The notes below the pieces were generated by a model. It had not been told where the DNA came from and did no database searches. It saw nothing but the letters and a program-made list of their open reading frames with translations. Of a stretch of 41,744 nt of DNA, positions 1-8,091 are shown piece after piece. Origin of the DNA: Opitutaceae bacterium (GTDB taxonomy: Bacteria > Verrucomicrobiota > Verrucomicrobiia > Opitutales > Opitutaceae); NCBI GenBank assembly GCA_005792355.1, contig SXSC01000052.1, positions 1 through 41,744 of the forward strand, in the 5' to 3' direction. The position numbers were made by a program, and so were the translations under genes. Within the stretch, counting starts at the first letter, position 1. Every line of letters begins with the position of its first letter.

Positions 1-69
1 CAGTTGTCGCACGAGGATCGCGTTCTCGGGCAGTTCAAGCGTTTGTTTGATCGGCGGGGCCGCTGGCAT
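1..69 (-). CDS. 5' end of an unidentified gene running off the left edge
   Basis: Only the first 23 codons are inside the window, reading MPAAPPIKQTLELPENAILV and three more residues on the minus strand. The ATG is preceded closely by a GGGGAAG purine stretch, and it lies 65 bases after the stop of the three-domain membrane fusion, in the same direction, so it would be the last visible member of that operon. The frame stays open to the window edge. There is too little sequence to name a family, and the call could be wrong. Confidence 0.45.
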   Translation of the reverse strand, partial: MPAAPPIKQTLELPENAILVRQL

Positions 70-134
70 CTTCCCCGCTGTGTAGCAGAACGCCGAAGAA
101 AAGTCCCGTCATTTTTTTAGGGGCAAGCGCAGGG

Positions 135-2054
135 CTAGGCCAGCCGGGAAAACCGCCGGTTGGATTCCGGGAAATCGACACCCATCGCGAACCAGACCAG
201 CAGGCCGAAGGGCAGGGCCGGAATGAGCGGCGTGATTCCATCTTCGCCGACCGGAGGCGCCAACGGCCCAGGCACGGCCATGAACACGGTGCCGCCGATC
301 ACGAAGACGAGGGCGAGCCACTGGTAAATCGCGAGGCCACCGAAGCGCGCCGTCTGCGGTTCGCCCCGATAACCCTCCTCCATGAAACGAGCGCAGGCAC
401 TGAGAATGAGATAGGCTCCACAGATAAGCCCGAGGTCGGCACCCGAGAGCCAAAGTCGCAGTTGCAAACCGAAGATCACCACGTTGCCGATGATCGAATA
501 AAGTGGGGTCGGATAAACCGGTGTGCCGCCCAACCGGGCGAGCTTGCAGACGCGCGAGAGCGGATGATGGTACCGGATTCCGAGGTAATCGGGGCTCGGG
601 CTTCCGTGACAGCAGCCTTGCACGAGGCAACGCAGGCGTCCGAGGGCCTGGATCAACGGACCGGCCACGGCAAATGAGCCCAGCACCATCCAACCGTCGC
701 CCCGCCAAGATTGCACCGCCAACACGCCGAGGCCACTGCCGATGATGCTGCCATAGTAGCCGAAGGGCCGCGAAAGTCCCGATGACGACTCCAGCAGTTG
801 CGCCCAGATTCCCGCGCCGAGCAGGTTGCAGGCGGCGACCACGCAGATCGAGGTGGTGTACTTTTCTCCTAGCAGGCAACCGACCAGCCACATCCCGGCC
901 GCTGCGGCCGCCGCGACGTAGGCCCCGTGGTTGATGAGACGGACGCCTCCGACTCGCCAGTCGCGCCACGAGTTGGCCACCCACTCAGTCGCGCGCAGGA
1001 GCGCCCGCCACAATTCTGCGAGACGATGGACCGCGCCGAACACGGCGAGACCCGCGGCCACATCGAGCAGCGAATGCATGCCGGTGGTCACGCAGCTCAC
1101 GGCCATCAGCGCGGCGAGCCCGTACGCGGCCGGGATCGGCACCCGCCCCGCCCACAAGCGCGCCGCCAGGCACGCCCAGAAAACGTGGAATGAGGGAAAC
1201 GCGCAGAAGGCCGTGTCGTGGTCGCGATCGAACTGCAGCAGTTGACCGGCTAACGTGGAGACCGCAAAGGGCCGCGGTGTGGCGATTAGCGGCAACACCA
1301 GGAAACACCAAAAGATGAACGCCGAGCCGACCCAGCCGTCGCGCACGAAGCGCCGCAACGCGGTCTGCGAGGTAGCGCCCAGCGGAGCAAGCGTCACCCA
1401 CACGTAGGCCCCGGCGTAGAGCGCGACCGTCCACGGCAGGGCCGGCCACGTCCGCTCGATCGGCAGGTACGTCTCGAAACCACCCCGGCCGTGCAGCAGT
1501 TTCGCGATGCCCTGGTAGCCGGCGAGCCAGGGGCCGAGGAGCAGGCCGTACGCGGCCGCGCGGTGCCACCAGCATGGCGGCGCGGCCGAGGCCGGCGGCA
1601 GGGCCAGTCGCGGCGCCGGCCGATCGCTTCCGAACCGCCGCTGGAGATCGAGTCGCTCGTAGCCGACCACCAGTGCAATGGTGCCGAGCCAGAGCGTGGG
1701 CGAAACGATCCAGACACCGGCCGGCAGCTGGGCGAGGACGAAGACGCCCGGCATGAGCAGGGCGAAGCCGCAATAGATCGGATGGGGGAGCCAGCCGTAG
1801 AGTCCGTGCGCGACATATCGCTCCGGCGGATACGCGTTCATCGGCAGGCCGCCGCCGTGGAACCACAACTCCCCCATGCCCCACAACATCAGTCCGGCGC
1901 CCGCGGCCACGAGGGAGAGCCCCACCGCCCAACCACCGACGGACGGAAGGTCGGGATATTTGGCCGAGAGTGCCTGCGCCCAGCTGAACAGGAGCGCCGG
2001 CAGGAGCAGACAAAACGCGAAACCGTAGAGCAGTTTTCCGACGATGCTTTTCAT
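135..2054 (-). CDS. three-domain membrane protein: ICMT-like, PAP2/IPC-synthase-like and Lgt-like
   Basis: A 639-residue multipass inner-membrane protein. Residues 1-140 resemble isoprenylcysteine methyltransferase/PEMT-type membrane methyltransferases, with several hydrophobic segments and the HPIY motif at 91-94. Residues 165-345 look like a PAP2 phosphatase of the inositol-phosphorylceramide-synthase type, with PSFH at 287-290 and H327/D331 in a GMHSLLDV context. Residues 375-639 resemble prolipoprotein diacylglyceryl transferase: GRLRC at 472-476, CCHG at 481-484, YPTPLYS at 514-520, and an RFMEE...RGE motif near 556. The usual Lgt HGG motif reads YYG (433-435), so the catalytic histidine appears replaced by tyrosine. 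The ATG overlaps the stop of the upstream gene (ATGA), implying translational coupling. A role in lipid head-group or lipoprotein modification is inference; the fused order is what I see. Confidence 0.8.
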   Translation of the reverse strand: MKSIVGKLLYGFAFCLLLPALLFSWAQALSAKYPDLPSVGGWAVGLSLVAAGAGLMLWGMGELWFHGGGLPMNAYPPERYVAHGLYGWLPHPIYCGFALLMPGVFVLAQLPAGVWIVSPTLWLGTIALVVGYERLDLQRRFGSDRPAPRLALPPASAAPPCWWHRAAAYGLLLGPWLAGYQGIAKLLHGRGGFETYLPIERTWPALPWTVALYAGAYVWVTLAPLGATSQTALRRFVRDGWVGSAFIFWCFLVLPLIATPRPFAVSTLAGQLLQFDRDHDTAFCAFPSFHVFWACLAARLWAGRVPIPAAYGLAALMAVSCVTTGMHSLLDVAAGLAVFGAVHRLAELWRALLRATEWVANSWRDWRVGGVRLINHGAYVAAAAAAGMWLVGCLLGEKYTTSICVVAACNLLGAGIWAQLLESSSGLSRPFGYYGSIIGSGLGVLAVQSWRGDGWMVLGSFAVAGPLIQALGRLRCLVQGCCHGSPSPDYLGIRYHHPLSRVCKLARLGGTPVYPTPLYSIIGNVVIFGLQLRLWLSGADLGLICGAYLILSACARFMEEGYRGEPQTARFGGLAIYQWLALVFVIGGTVFMAVPGPLAPPVGEDGITPLIPALPFGLLVWFAMGVDFPESNRRFSRLA

Positions 2055-2824
2055 GGCCAAAGTGCCACCTCGTGAATGGCCCAACCGGCGTGTTCCCGAC
2101 GGTTCGTGTCGGTCAATACGCCGCGGCTGCACCACTTGGTTTCCTCGATGTCACGCACCGCGGCGGGCACCAGGCGGCGCAGCAGCCCGGAGTGCTGGAA
2201 AGCCGTGTCGGCGATGCGGCCTGCCCGGAGGTTGGTTCCGGGGCCCAGATCCAGGCGGTGCCCGCCCCACGCGAGGGTGCGCGAATCAGGCATCGCGGCG
2301 TCGACCGGCCGGCCGTTGTGAAAACACCAACTGCGCTCCTTCGGCCCGCGCCACCGTATCCACACGCAGCTTTGTCCATCCGCGATGAACCGGCCCCAGC
2401 GCAATTCCCGGATGGGCATTTGGGCGGGAGGCAGCGTCATCACCAGTCGCTCGGCGTAACCCAGCCCTTCGCGCGGTTCGCCGTCGACGTTCACCACGGC
2501 CTGACTGGCGGGGCAGAAACACGTCCATTCGATTCGCCCGGCCGCTTCCTCATGGAGGACGATGGCCGGCAGGCCAACCCCGCGCGCGGTCCATTCGCCG
2601 TGGGCGTCGACGGCCTGGTTGTGCCACGAGACGCCGGCGGGCGTGGCCGTGGGCAGTTGCCCGCCAAGCACCGTCCGATTTACGGCCCCCTGATCACCGT
2701 CGTGCCACCGCAGCGTCCCGGAGCAGCGTAGCGCGAGCGGACCGAAACTGATCCGCGCGGCGTAACCGATCATCCCCGCACCATCGGCGGTCACACAGTC
2801 GAGATACCATTTTTCGACACGCAT
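2051..2824 (-). CDS. hypothetical lipocalin/AttH-like protein
   Basis: A 257-residue soluble protein without signal peptide or membrane segment. It begins MRVEKWYLDCVTADG and is rich in alternating beta-strand-like stretches with many tryptophans (RWHDGD, WHNQ, WGRF, WIRWRG, WCFHNG). That suggests a beta-barrel of the AttH/tocopherol-cyclase or lipocalin-like kind, but I recognise no decisive motif. The ATG at 2824 is preceded by GGAG at a workable distance. Longer upstream extension of the frame runs through the neighbouring permease gene and is not real. It lies 19 bases after the ABC permease and overlaps the start of the membrane fusion by four bases, so the function is probably tied to that operon. 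Confidence 0.7.
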   Translation of the reverse strand: MRVEKWYLDCVTADGAGMIGYAARISFGPLALRCSGTLRWHDGDQGAVNRTVLGGQLPTATPAGVSWHNQAVDAHGEWTARGVGLPAIVLHEEAAGRIEWTCFCPASQAVVNVDGEPREGLGYAERLVMTLPPAQMPIRELRWGRFIADGQSCVWIRWRGPKERSWCFHNGRPVDAAMPDSRTLAWGGHRLDLGPGTNLRAGRIADTAFQHSGLLRRLVPAAVRDIEETKWCSRGVLTDTNRREHAGWAIHEVALWP

Positions 2825-2843
2825 GGAGGTTCGTTTCTCCCCA

Positions 2844-3611
2844 TCACCCGTCGTGCCGCCGCACGATGCCGATGCGCAGCCGGTAGAGCACGGCGGTGAA
2901 AAACCCCACGACCAGGAGCCAGACCCCGCACAGCAGAACTTGCGGGGCCAGCGGCTCACGGGTGAACCCGCTGAGCAGCGTGACCTGGCAGGGATGATAG
3001 GCGGGCAGCCAGTGGATGATGGCGCGGTTATGGGCGGTTGGATACAAAACCGGATTCTGCAGCCAGCCCGGATCAATGTTCACGAGGAGCAGGATGACGA
3101 GCAGGCCGCCAAGGTCGCGGAGACTGAGGACACCGATCACGATGCCGAGGAGTCCATAAACCAAGCCGGCGAGGAAGAATCCCAACCAGACGCCGCCCAC
3201 GCGCGGGGGATGGTGGAACAGGAGCAGCATCGCGGTGACGTAAAAGGCCACGATCGCCGCACTCCCGGCGACGACGAGCACCTTGGCGCCGAGCAGTTCC
3301 CAGGGGCGGTAGCCTTCAAAAACCAGGCGGCGGTCGGTCTGGATCGGGCGGAAGGTGAGCACGAAGGCAAAGAACGCCATGAGGCCGCACATGGCGGTGG
3401 ACCCCATGAGCACGAGCGAGATGTTGCGCTCCGAACTCCGCAGCAAAACTCCCGCCGGCGCGCTCAATTGAAAGGACACGGGCGGGTCGCCGGCGGTGGC
3501 GCGGATGACGGTGTAGAGGACTGTTGGAACCAGAAAAAGGAGGAGCATGGCCGCCCGGTTACGGAGGATTTCCGTCGCCACCATGCGGGTACTTGCACCG
3601 AGGCGCTTCAC
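2844..3611 (-). CDS. ABC-2 type transporter permease
   Basis: A 255-residue integral membrane protein with about six hydrophobic helices: near residues 20-38, 65-90, 105-130, 138-162, 165-180 and 222-243. It has the cytosolic RNRAAMLLLF start typical of ABC-2 permeases. It has no ATPase motifs. The start overlaps the stop of the ATP-binding gene by four bases (ATGA at 3608-3611), so the two make one transporter, presumably an exporter. The substrate cannot be inferred, but the downstream lipid-enzyme-like fusion hints at a lipid or envelope substrate. Confidence 0.85.
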   Translation of the reverse strand: MKRLGASTRMVATEILRNRAAMLLLFLVPTVLYTVIRATAGDPPVSFQLSAPAGVLLRSSERNISLVLMGSTAMCGLMAFFAFVLTFRPIQTDRRLVFEGYRPWELLGAKVLVVAGSAAIVAFYVTAMLLLFHHPPRVGGVWLGFFLAGLVYGLLGIVIGVLSLRDLGGLLVILLLVNIDPGWLQNPVLYPTAHNRAIIHWLPAYHPCQVTLLSGFTREPLAPQVLLCGVWLLVVGFFTAVLYRLRIGIVRRHDG

Positions 3612-4222
3612 GACGGGATTTCCTCCTCAATCCGTCCGTCCGCGACCCGCAGCAGCCGGTCGAACTTGGTCCGATCATAGAAGAGGTGCGACACGATGAG
3701 GAGGGCCTTGCCGGCGCGTTTCAGCTCGGCGGCGTGTTCCCAGAACAGAAGATAAGTTTCCCAATCGAATCCGGAGTAGGGCTCGTCGAGCAGGAGCAGG
3801 CCGGGATCGTGCGCAAGCGCCAGGGCGAGGTTGAGTTTTTGTTTGGTCCCCTCGCTCAGATTTTCCACGCGCTCCCGCCACCACGGTCCGAACCGGTAGC
3901 GGCGGGCGAGGTCGAGCCCCAGGTCCCGCCAGGGCACGGCCGTTGCGCGGGCGGCGGCAAAATACCGGAAGTGCTCCTCGATGGTGAGTTGATCGTAGAG
4001 CAAAATGGATTGCGGGGAGTAGCCGATTGGCGCGCCGGCCCGGAGGGTTCCGGCATCCGGGCGCAGGAAGCCGGCCAAAATCTTGAGCAGAGTCGATTTG
4101 CCGGAGCCGTTGCCGCCGGAAATCCCGACCAGCTCACCCGCGTTAATCGTCAGGCTGGCGTCGCGCAGGACGTTGCGGCGACCGTAGCGTTTGGCCAGTC
4201 CCTGGGCCTCGAGCATCACCAT
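3608..4222 (-). CDS. ABC transporter ATP-binding protein
   Basis: A 204-residue nucleotide-binding subunit. Walker A is GGNGSGKS (36-43), the Q-loop is YSPQS (69-72 region), the signature is the degenerate LSEGTKQKL (122-130) in place of LSGGQ, Walker B is LLLLDEP (142-148), and the switch histidine lies in IVSHLF. It is slightly shorter than the usual 220-300 residues, as is common for ATPases partnered with small ABC-2 permeases. It is the first gene of a minus-strand operon that continues into the permease, the lipocalin-like protein and the membrane fusion. The ATG sits 73 bases below the stop of the propeller gene. Confidence 0.88.
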   Translation of the reverse strand: MVMLEAQGLAKRYGRRNVLRDASLTINAGELVGISGGNGSGKSTLLKILAGFLRPDAGTLRAGAPIGYSPQSILLYDQLTIEEHFRYFAAARATAVPWRDLGLDLARRYRFGPWWRERVENLSEGTKQKLNLALALAHDPGLLLLDEPYSGFDWETYLLFWEHAAELKRAGKALLIVSHLFYDRTKFDRLLRVADGRIEEEIPS

Positions 4223-4295
4223 GGGTACCAGTTGAAGCGGCCCGGCGCGGAAATGTCGAGGTGCCGCTCGCGGGAGGAGCGGCCGATCCCCACGT

Positions 4296-5549
4296 CTACC
4301 TCTTCCCGATGCAGAAGAGCTGCCGGGCGCCGCGGATGAAGATCTGCCCGCGCGAAATCGCCGGCGAGCCGCGGATGTCGTCGCCGAGTTCGTTCACGCC
4401 GAGCAGCTCATAGTTTTCCCGGGCCTTCACGATCCAGCACTTCCCCTCGTCGTCGAAAAAATAGACATGGCCGCCGGCGATCACCGGGCTGGCGCTGTGG
4501 TGCCGGCCCAGCCGCTGGAGCCAGAACTCCCGGCCCGTGCGCGGATCGGTGCAACTGCCCATGCCCTCGTCGTTCACGACGAACGCCAGCCGGCCGTGGG
4601 CCACCGGCGAGGGCACGTATCCGCCGCGATTGATACGCTAGAGGTTGAACACCACATGGGTCGCGGTGACGTTGCCCGTGCCGCCCGGATCGATCGCGCA
4701 GATGCCGCGTTTGGGGAAGCCGTAGGTCATGAACACCACGTCAGCGAGGTGGATCGGGCTGGAGACGAACTGCTCGGTCGGGCCATCGATGATCCAGATG
4801 AGCGCACCGGTGTCGGGATTGTAGGCGGCCACGCACAGGCTCCCGGACAGCACGAGCTGCTTCCGGCCCTGGACCTCGATGAGGGTCGGCGGGCAGTAGG
4901 AGCGGGTGCGGTTGGGGCGATCGGTCCGCCAGCGCTCCCGGCCGGTGGCCTGGTCGAGCGCGACGATGAACCCCTGGGCATCCTGGTCGCCGTTGATGAT
5001 AATCGTGTCCTGGTACGGCACGACACTGCTGCAATACCCGTGCTTGCTGAGCATCACGCCGGGGACGGTTTTCCAGACCTGCTTTCCGTCGGTGACGTCG
5101 TAGCCGATGATCGTCATGTCCGGATGATCCAGGAAACTCACCCAGACGAGTTTGCCGTCGGTGGCCGGAGTCGAGCTGGCGTGGCTGTTTAATTTGTGGA
5201 TTGGGCTTTGCAGCTTGGCGGGCGCGCTTTGTTGCCACAGCACCTTGCCGGTGAGGCGATCCAGGCAAAGCAGGACGTGCTGCTGTGCTTGTTCGAGGCA
5301 GGTGGTGATGAACACCCGGTCGCCGAAGACGATGGGTGAGCTGTGGCCCTTGCCGGGGAGGGGGGTGGTCCACGCGATATTCTCCGTGCTGCTCCACCGG
5401 AGCGGAACGCCGGTCTCGTCGCTGCTTCCGTCGCCGCGCGGACCGCGCCAGCCCGGCCAGTCGGCGGCCGCAGCGAATGGCGCGAACGAGAGGAGCCAGG
5501 CGAGGAACGCGAACGGGAGCGATTTCACTGCGGGAAAGCGGGTTTTCAT
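4296..5549 (-). pseudogene. secreted PQQ-binding-like beta-propeller interrupted by in-frame TAG
   Basis: The frame encodes about 417 residues of an exported WD40-like/PQQ quinoprotein-type propeller (BamB-like). It opens with a Sec signal peptide (MKTRFPAVKSLPFAFLAWLL, cleavage near FAAAA-DW) and the WPGWRGPRGDG motif that starts this family. Repeats such as YDVTDGKQVWK, LDQATGRERWR and TDPRTGREFW mark the blades. A single TAG at 4638-4640 falls after residue 303, between VVFNL and RINRGGYVPSPVAHG. The two halves are in the same frame with no other lesion, so one base change (for example from AAG or CAG) separates it from an intact gene. Either it is a recent pseudogene, a sequencing error or a readthrough case. 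The start at 5549 was chosen because the signal peptide begins there. Confidence 0.8.
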
Positions 5550-5641
5550 CGGGTCGGTCGGGGAATGGGTTTGGCCCCACCGGTCCGGATATTTCTTACG
5601 GCGGTCCGAGACCGCAACCAAAGATCCAGCCGAGGCAGTTA

Positions 5642-5699
5642 ACCGCGGATCGCGCAGATGTTGCGGATCGTCGGAGATTCTCCTGACTTTATCCGCGGT
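5642..5699. repeat. intergenic inverted repeat, ACCGCGGAT type
   Basis: ACCGCGGAT (5642-5650) is mirrored by ATCCGCGGT (5691-5699) around a 40-base spacer that itself contains a degenerate GCGGATCG. It lies in the gap between the propeller gene and the tRNA. In my experience dispersed hairpins with this ACCGCGGAT end are common in Verrucomicrobia intergenic DNA, but I cannot count copies in this genome. Confidence 0.6.
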
Positions 5700-5837
5700 C
5701 GGAAAACCGTCGCAGATCATTGGATCGCTGCCGTCAGCCTTGAGAAGGAAACGTCAACTTCGGTCACGCCACCCGCCTCATCGCCGCAGGCAATGCACCC
5801 GGCGTTCAGTCGCCGCAGCGCGTTTCCTCACTGGCGC

Positions 5838-5922
5838 TGGTGCTCGGGAAGGGACTCGAACCCTTACGCCTTACGGCACACGCCCCTCAAACGTGTGTGT
5901 CTACCAATTCCACCACCCGAGC
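5838..5922 (-). tRNA. tRNA-Leu (anticodon GAG)
   Basis: The minus strand folds as a class II tRNA. The acceptor arms GCTCGGG / CCCGAGC are followed by A73 and an encoded CCA. The D-arm contains GGAATTGGTAGACAC. The anticodon stem-loop is CACGT-TTGAGGG-GCGTG with anticodon GAG, followed by a long variable arm (GCCGTAAGGCGT) and the T-loop GGGTTCGAGTCCC. This reads codons CUC/CUU. It sits 73 bases downstream of the pyrD stop on the same strand. Confidence 0.95.
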
Positions 5923-5995
5923 ATTTCCAACGAGGACGGCGGAATAAGAGTGATCGCCGGAGGGTTGTCCAGCCCTGAAATAGCCGCCACACATT

Positions 5996-7060
5996 TCAGC
6001 GCAATTGCCGGTCGGAAACGCCGCGCGCGAGCGTTGCGGCGAAAAAGGGCCCCTGATAAATCATGCCGGTGTATACCTGCACGAGCGTGGCGCCGGCATC
6101 CAGCTTTTCAGCCGCCGACTCCACATCCACGATTCCTCCCACCCCGATGATCGGCAACCGACCGAGTGTAGCCCGGGAGATATAGCGCACAATTTCGGTC
6201 GACCGCGCCCGCAGCGGCGCGCCGCTCAGGCCGCCCGCCTCGTTGACCGACGCAAAATATCCCGGCCGCGCCAGCGTCGTATTGGTGGCAATGACTCCGT
6301 CGAGTTTGAACTCGGCGATTACCGCCAGCACCGCGTCAATCTGCGGCCAGGTCAGATCCGGGGCGATTTTCAACAGCAGCGGCACCCGACGCTTTCCCGG
6401 TTGGGCGCCCCGCGCCGCATTCGCCGCCGACACGCCGCCGAGAAGTTCGCGGAGCCGGGATTCATCCTGGAGTTGGCGTAAGTTTGGCGTGTTCGGGCTG
6501 GAAACGTTGAGCACGAGGTAATCGGCGTAATCCGCCAGGCGTGCGAAGCTGGCGAGATAGTCGGCGGTCGCCGCTTCGATTTCCGTCACCTTCGACTTGC
6601 CGAGATTGATGCCCAGCGGAATGCGCCGCGCCGCACCGACCGGTTGCCGGGCCAGTCGCGCAGCCACGGATTCCGAGCCCTCGTTGTTGAAACCCATGCG
6701 ATTGATCACCGCCAACTCAGCCGGATAACGGAACATCCGGGGCACCGGGTTTCCGGGCTGCGCGAGGGCGGTCACCGTGCCAATCTCGACATGGCCAAAA
6801 CCCATCGCGGCAGCTGCCGGCCAGGCGCGGGCATTCTTGTCGAATCCCGCCGCGAGACCGACGACGTTGGGAAAAGTCAGGCCAAAGGCCTGGATCGGTC
6901 GGGCACCGCCCAGCCCCCGTTGAGCCATGAACTCCAGTCCGCGGCAAACGGGGGCGAGCGCGCCCAGCCAGGCCATCGCGTCCACTCCAAACTCATGCGC
7001 CCGTTCTGAATCCCAGCGGAAAAGGGCGGGACGCGCAAATGTCTCGTAATATTTTCCCAT
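5996..7060 (-). CDS. pyrD: dihydroorotate dehydrogenase (quinone), class 2
   Basis: A 354-residue enzyme of pyrimidine synthesis that oxidises dihydroorotate to orotate with FMN and passes electrons to quinone at the membrane. Recognisable blocks are NVVGLAAGFDKN (65-76), EIGTVT (92-97), PRMFR (107-111), INRMGFNN (119-126), GINLGKS (150-156) and NVSSPNTPNLR (185-195), whose serine marks the class 2 catalytic base. TNTT and GVGGI near the C-terminus bind phosphate and FMN. The N-terminal helix-rich MGKYYETFARPALF is the membrane-facing extension of class 2 enzymes and fixes the start at 7060. No strong ribosome binding site is visible. It is divergent from the acidic-tailed gene at 7252. Confidence 0.95.
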   Translation of the reverse strand: MGKYYETFARPALFRWDSERAHEFGVDAMAWLGALAPVCRGLEFMAQRGLGGARPIQAFGLTFPNVVGLAAGFDKNARAWPAAAAMGFGHVEIGTVTALAQPGNPVPRMFRYPAELAVINRMGFNNEGSESVAARLARQPVGAARRIPLGINLGKSKVTEIEAATADYLASFARLADYADYLVLNVSSPNTPNLRQLQDESRLRELLGGVSAANAARGAQPGKRRVPLLLKIAPDLTWPQIDAVLAVIAEFKLDGVIATNTTLARPGYFASVNEAGGLSGAPLRARSTEIVRYISRATLGRLPIIGVGGIVDVESAAEKLDAGATLVQVYTGMIYQGPFFAATLARGVSDRQLR

Positions 7061-7251
7061 GCTGCGCCAAGGTGAAATCGTCAACCGCCGTTGGCAAGCG
7101 CTGCCCGCATCCGAACCCACATCCGAACTCCCACGATTCCAGCATTTTCCAGACGAATGGATTGCCGCGCGTCCCGCGAATCGTTCGCTCCGCTTTTGTG
7201 CTTGTTTTTTAAACCTCCCCTCGCACGCTGCGCAAAAATTCATCTCTTTTC

Positions 7252-8067
7252 ATGGCAAAGAATATTTCCGTTCTCGATTGGTGCGTGGTTCGCCTCGGCG
7301 AAGATCATAATTGGTGGGTCGCTGAGACCAGCGACCCCGTCCGATGGGACGTTGATGGCCTGAGCATCATTGATCCCCGCCAGCTGCAGCACCTGATCGA
7401 ACTGGTCGAATCCCTCCGCGACTACGGCTTCGATCAAAATATCTTCGAGGCTGCGTTCATCCCCTTCCGCATCGACAAGGATCTTGGCAACGGCAAGGTG
7501 CGGCTGCGGCGCATGAAGGAATCGCTCTTCGAGTCCGACGAGAAACTTTTCGCCCTGCCGAATGTGCTCGACGAGGAAAACGGCCCGTATGCGGACCTGA
7601 TCGATCACCTGACTCGTTGTCGCGTGAAGATGCTGAACGACCTTTTCAAATTTGAATCGAAACTCGCGGTCGACGAAGTTGAAGATGAGATTCGGGAGGA
7701 GCAGAACAGCAGCTTTATCCAGGGCAAAGCCGTCCATAATTTTGACGAGCTCACCTCGATTCTCGACTATATGCCGGCCGGCTACGATACCGACGAGGAG
7801 GCCCCGGTGAAGGGCGCAGAAGACGAAACTGCCGCTGACGATTTACCCGAACTCGACGAGGCCGAGGAAGAAAAACTCAAGAACGACGAGTCACTCAAGT
7901 GGGACGACGACGAAGATTCCGACGAAAAAGACGACGACAAGGAGGGGAAGGAAAAGGACATCGACGACGAAGACGGCGACGAGGACGACGACAAGAAAGG
8001 GAAAGCCGCCGACAAGGACGAAGAGGAAGACGAAAAACCGCGTCCGAAGGCCCGGGGAAGGCGCTGA
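7252..8067 (+). CDS. hypothetical protein with long acidic C-terminal tail
   Basis: A 271-residue protein starting MAKNISVLDWCVVRLGEDHNW. Residues 1-175 look like a folded domain (tryptophan-rich start, then helical stretches such as IELVESLRDYG and IDHLTRCRVKMLNDLF). Residues 180-262 are very acidic with aspartate/glutamate/lysine runs (DDDEDSDEKDDDKEGKE) and the last eight residues are basic (PKARGRR). No catalytic motif is recognised. Such tails often mimic nucleic acid or bind basic proteins; that is inference. It is convergent with the pseudouridine synthase gene, with only 24 bases between stops. Confidence 0.8.
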   Translation: MAKNISVLDWCVVRLGEDHNWWVAETSDPVRWDVDGLSIIDPRQLQHLIELVESLRDYGFDQNIFEAAFIPFRIDKDLGNGKVRLRRMKESLFESDEKLFALPNVLDEENGPYADLIDHLTRCRVKMLNDLFKFESKLAVDEVEDEIREEQNSSFIQGKAVHNFDELTSILDYMPAGYDTDEEAPVKGAEDETAADDLPELDEAEEEKLKNDESLKWDDDEDSDEKDDDKEGKEKDIDDEDGDEDDDKKGKAADKDEEEDEKPRPKARGRR

Positions 8068-8091
8068 AAAATCAGCGAATCCGGCAGTTTG

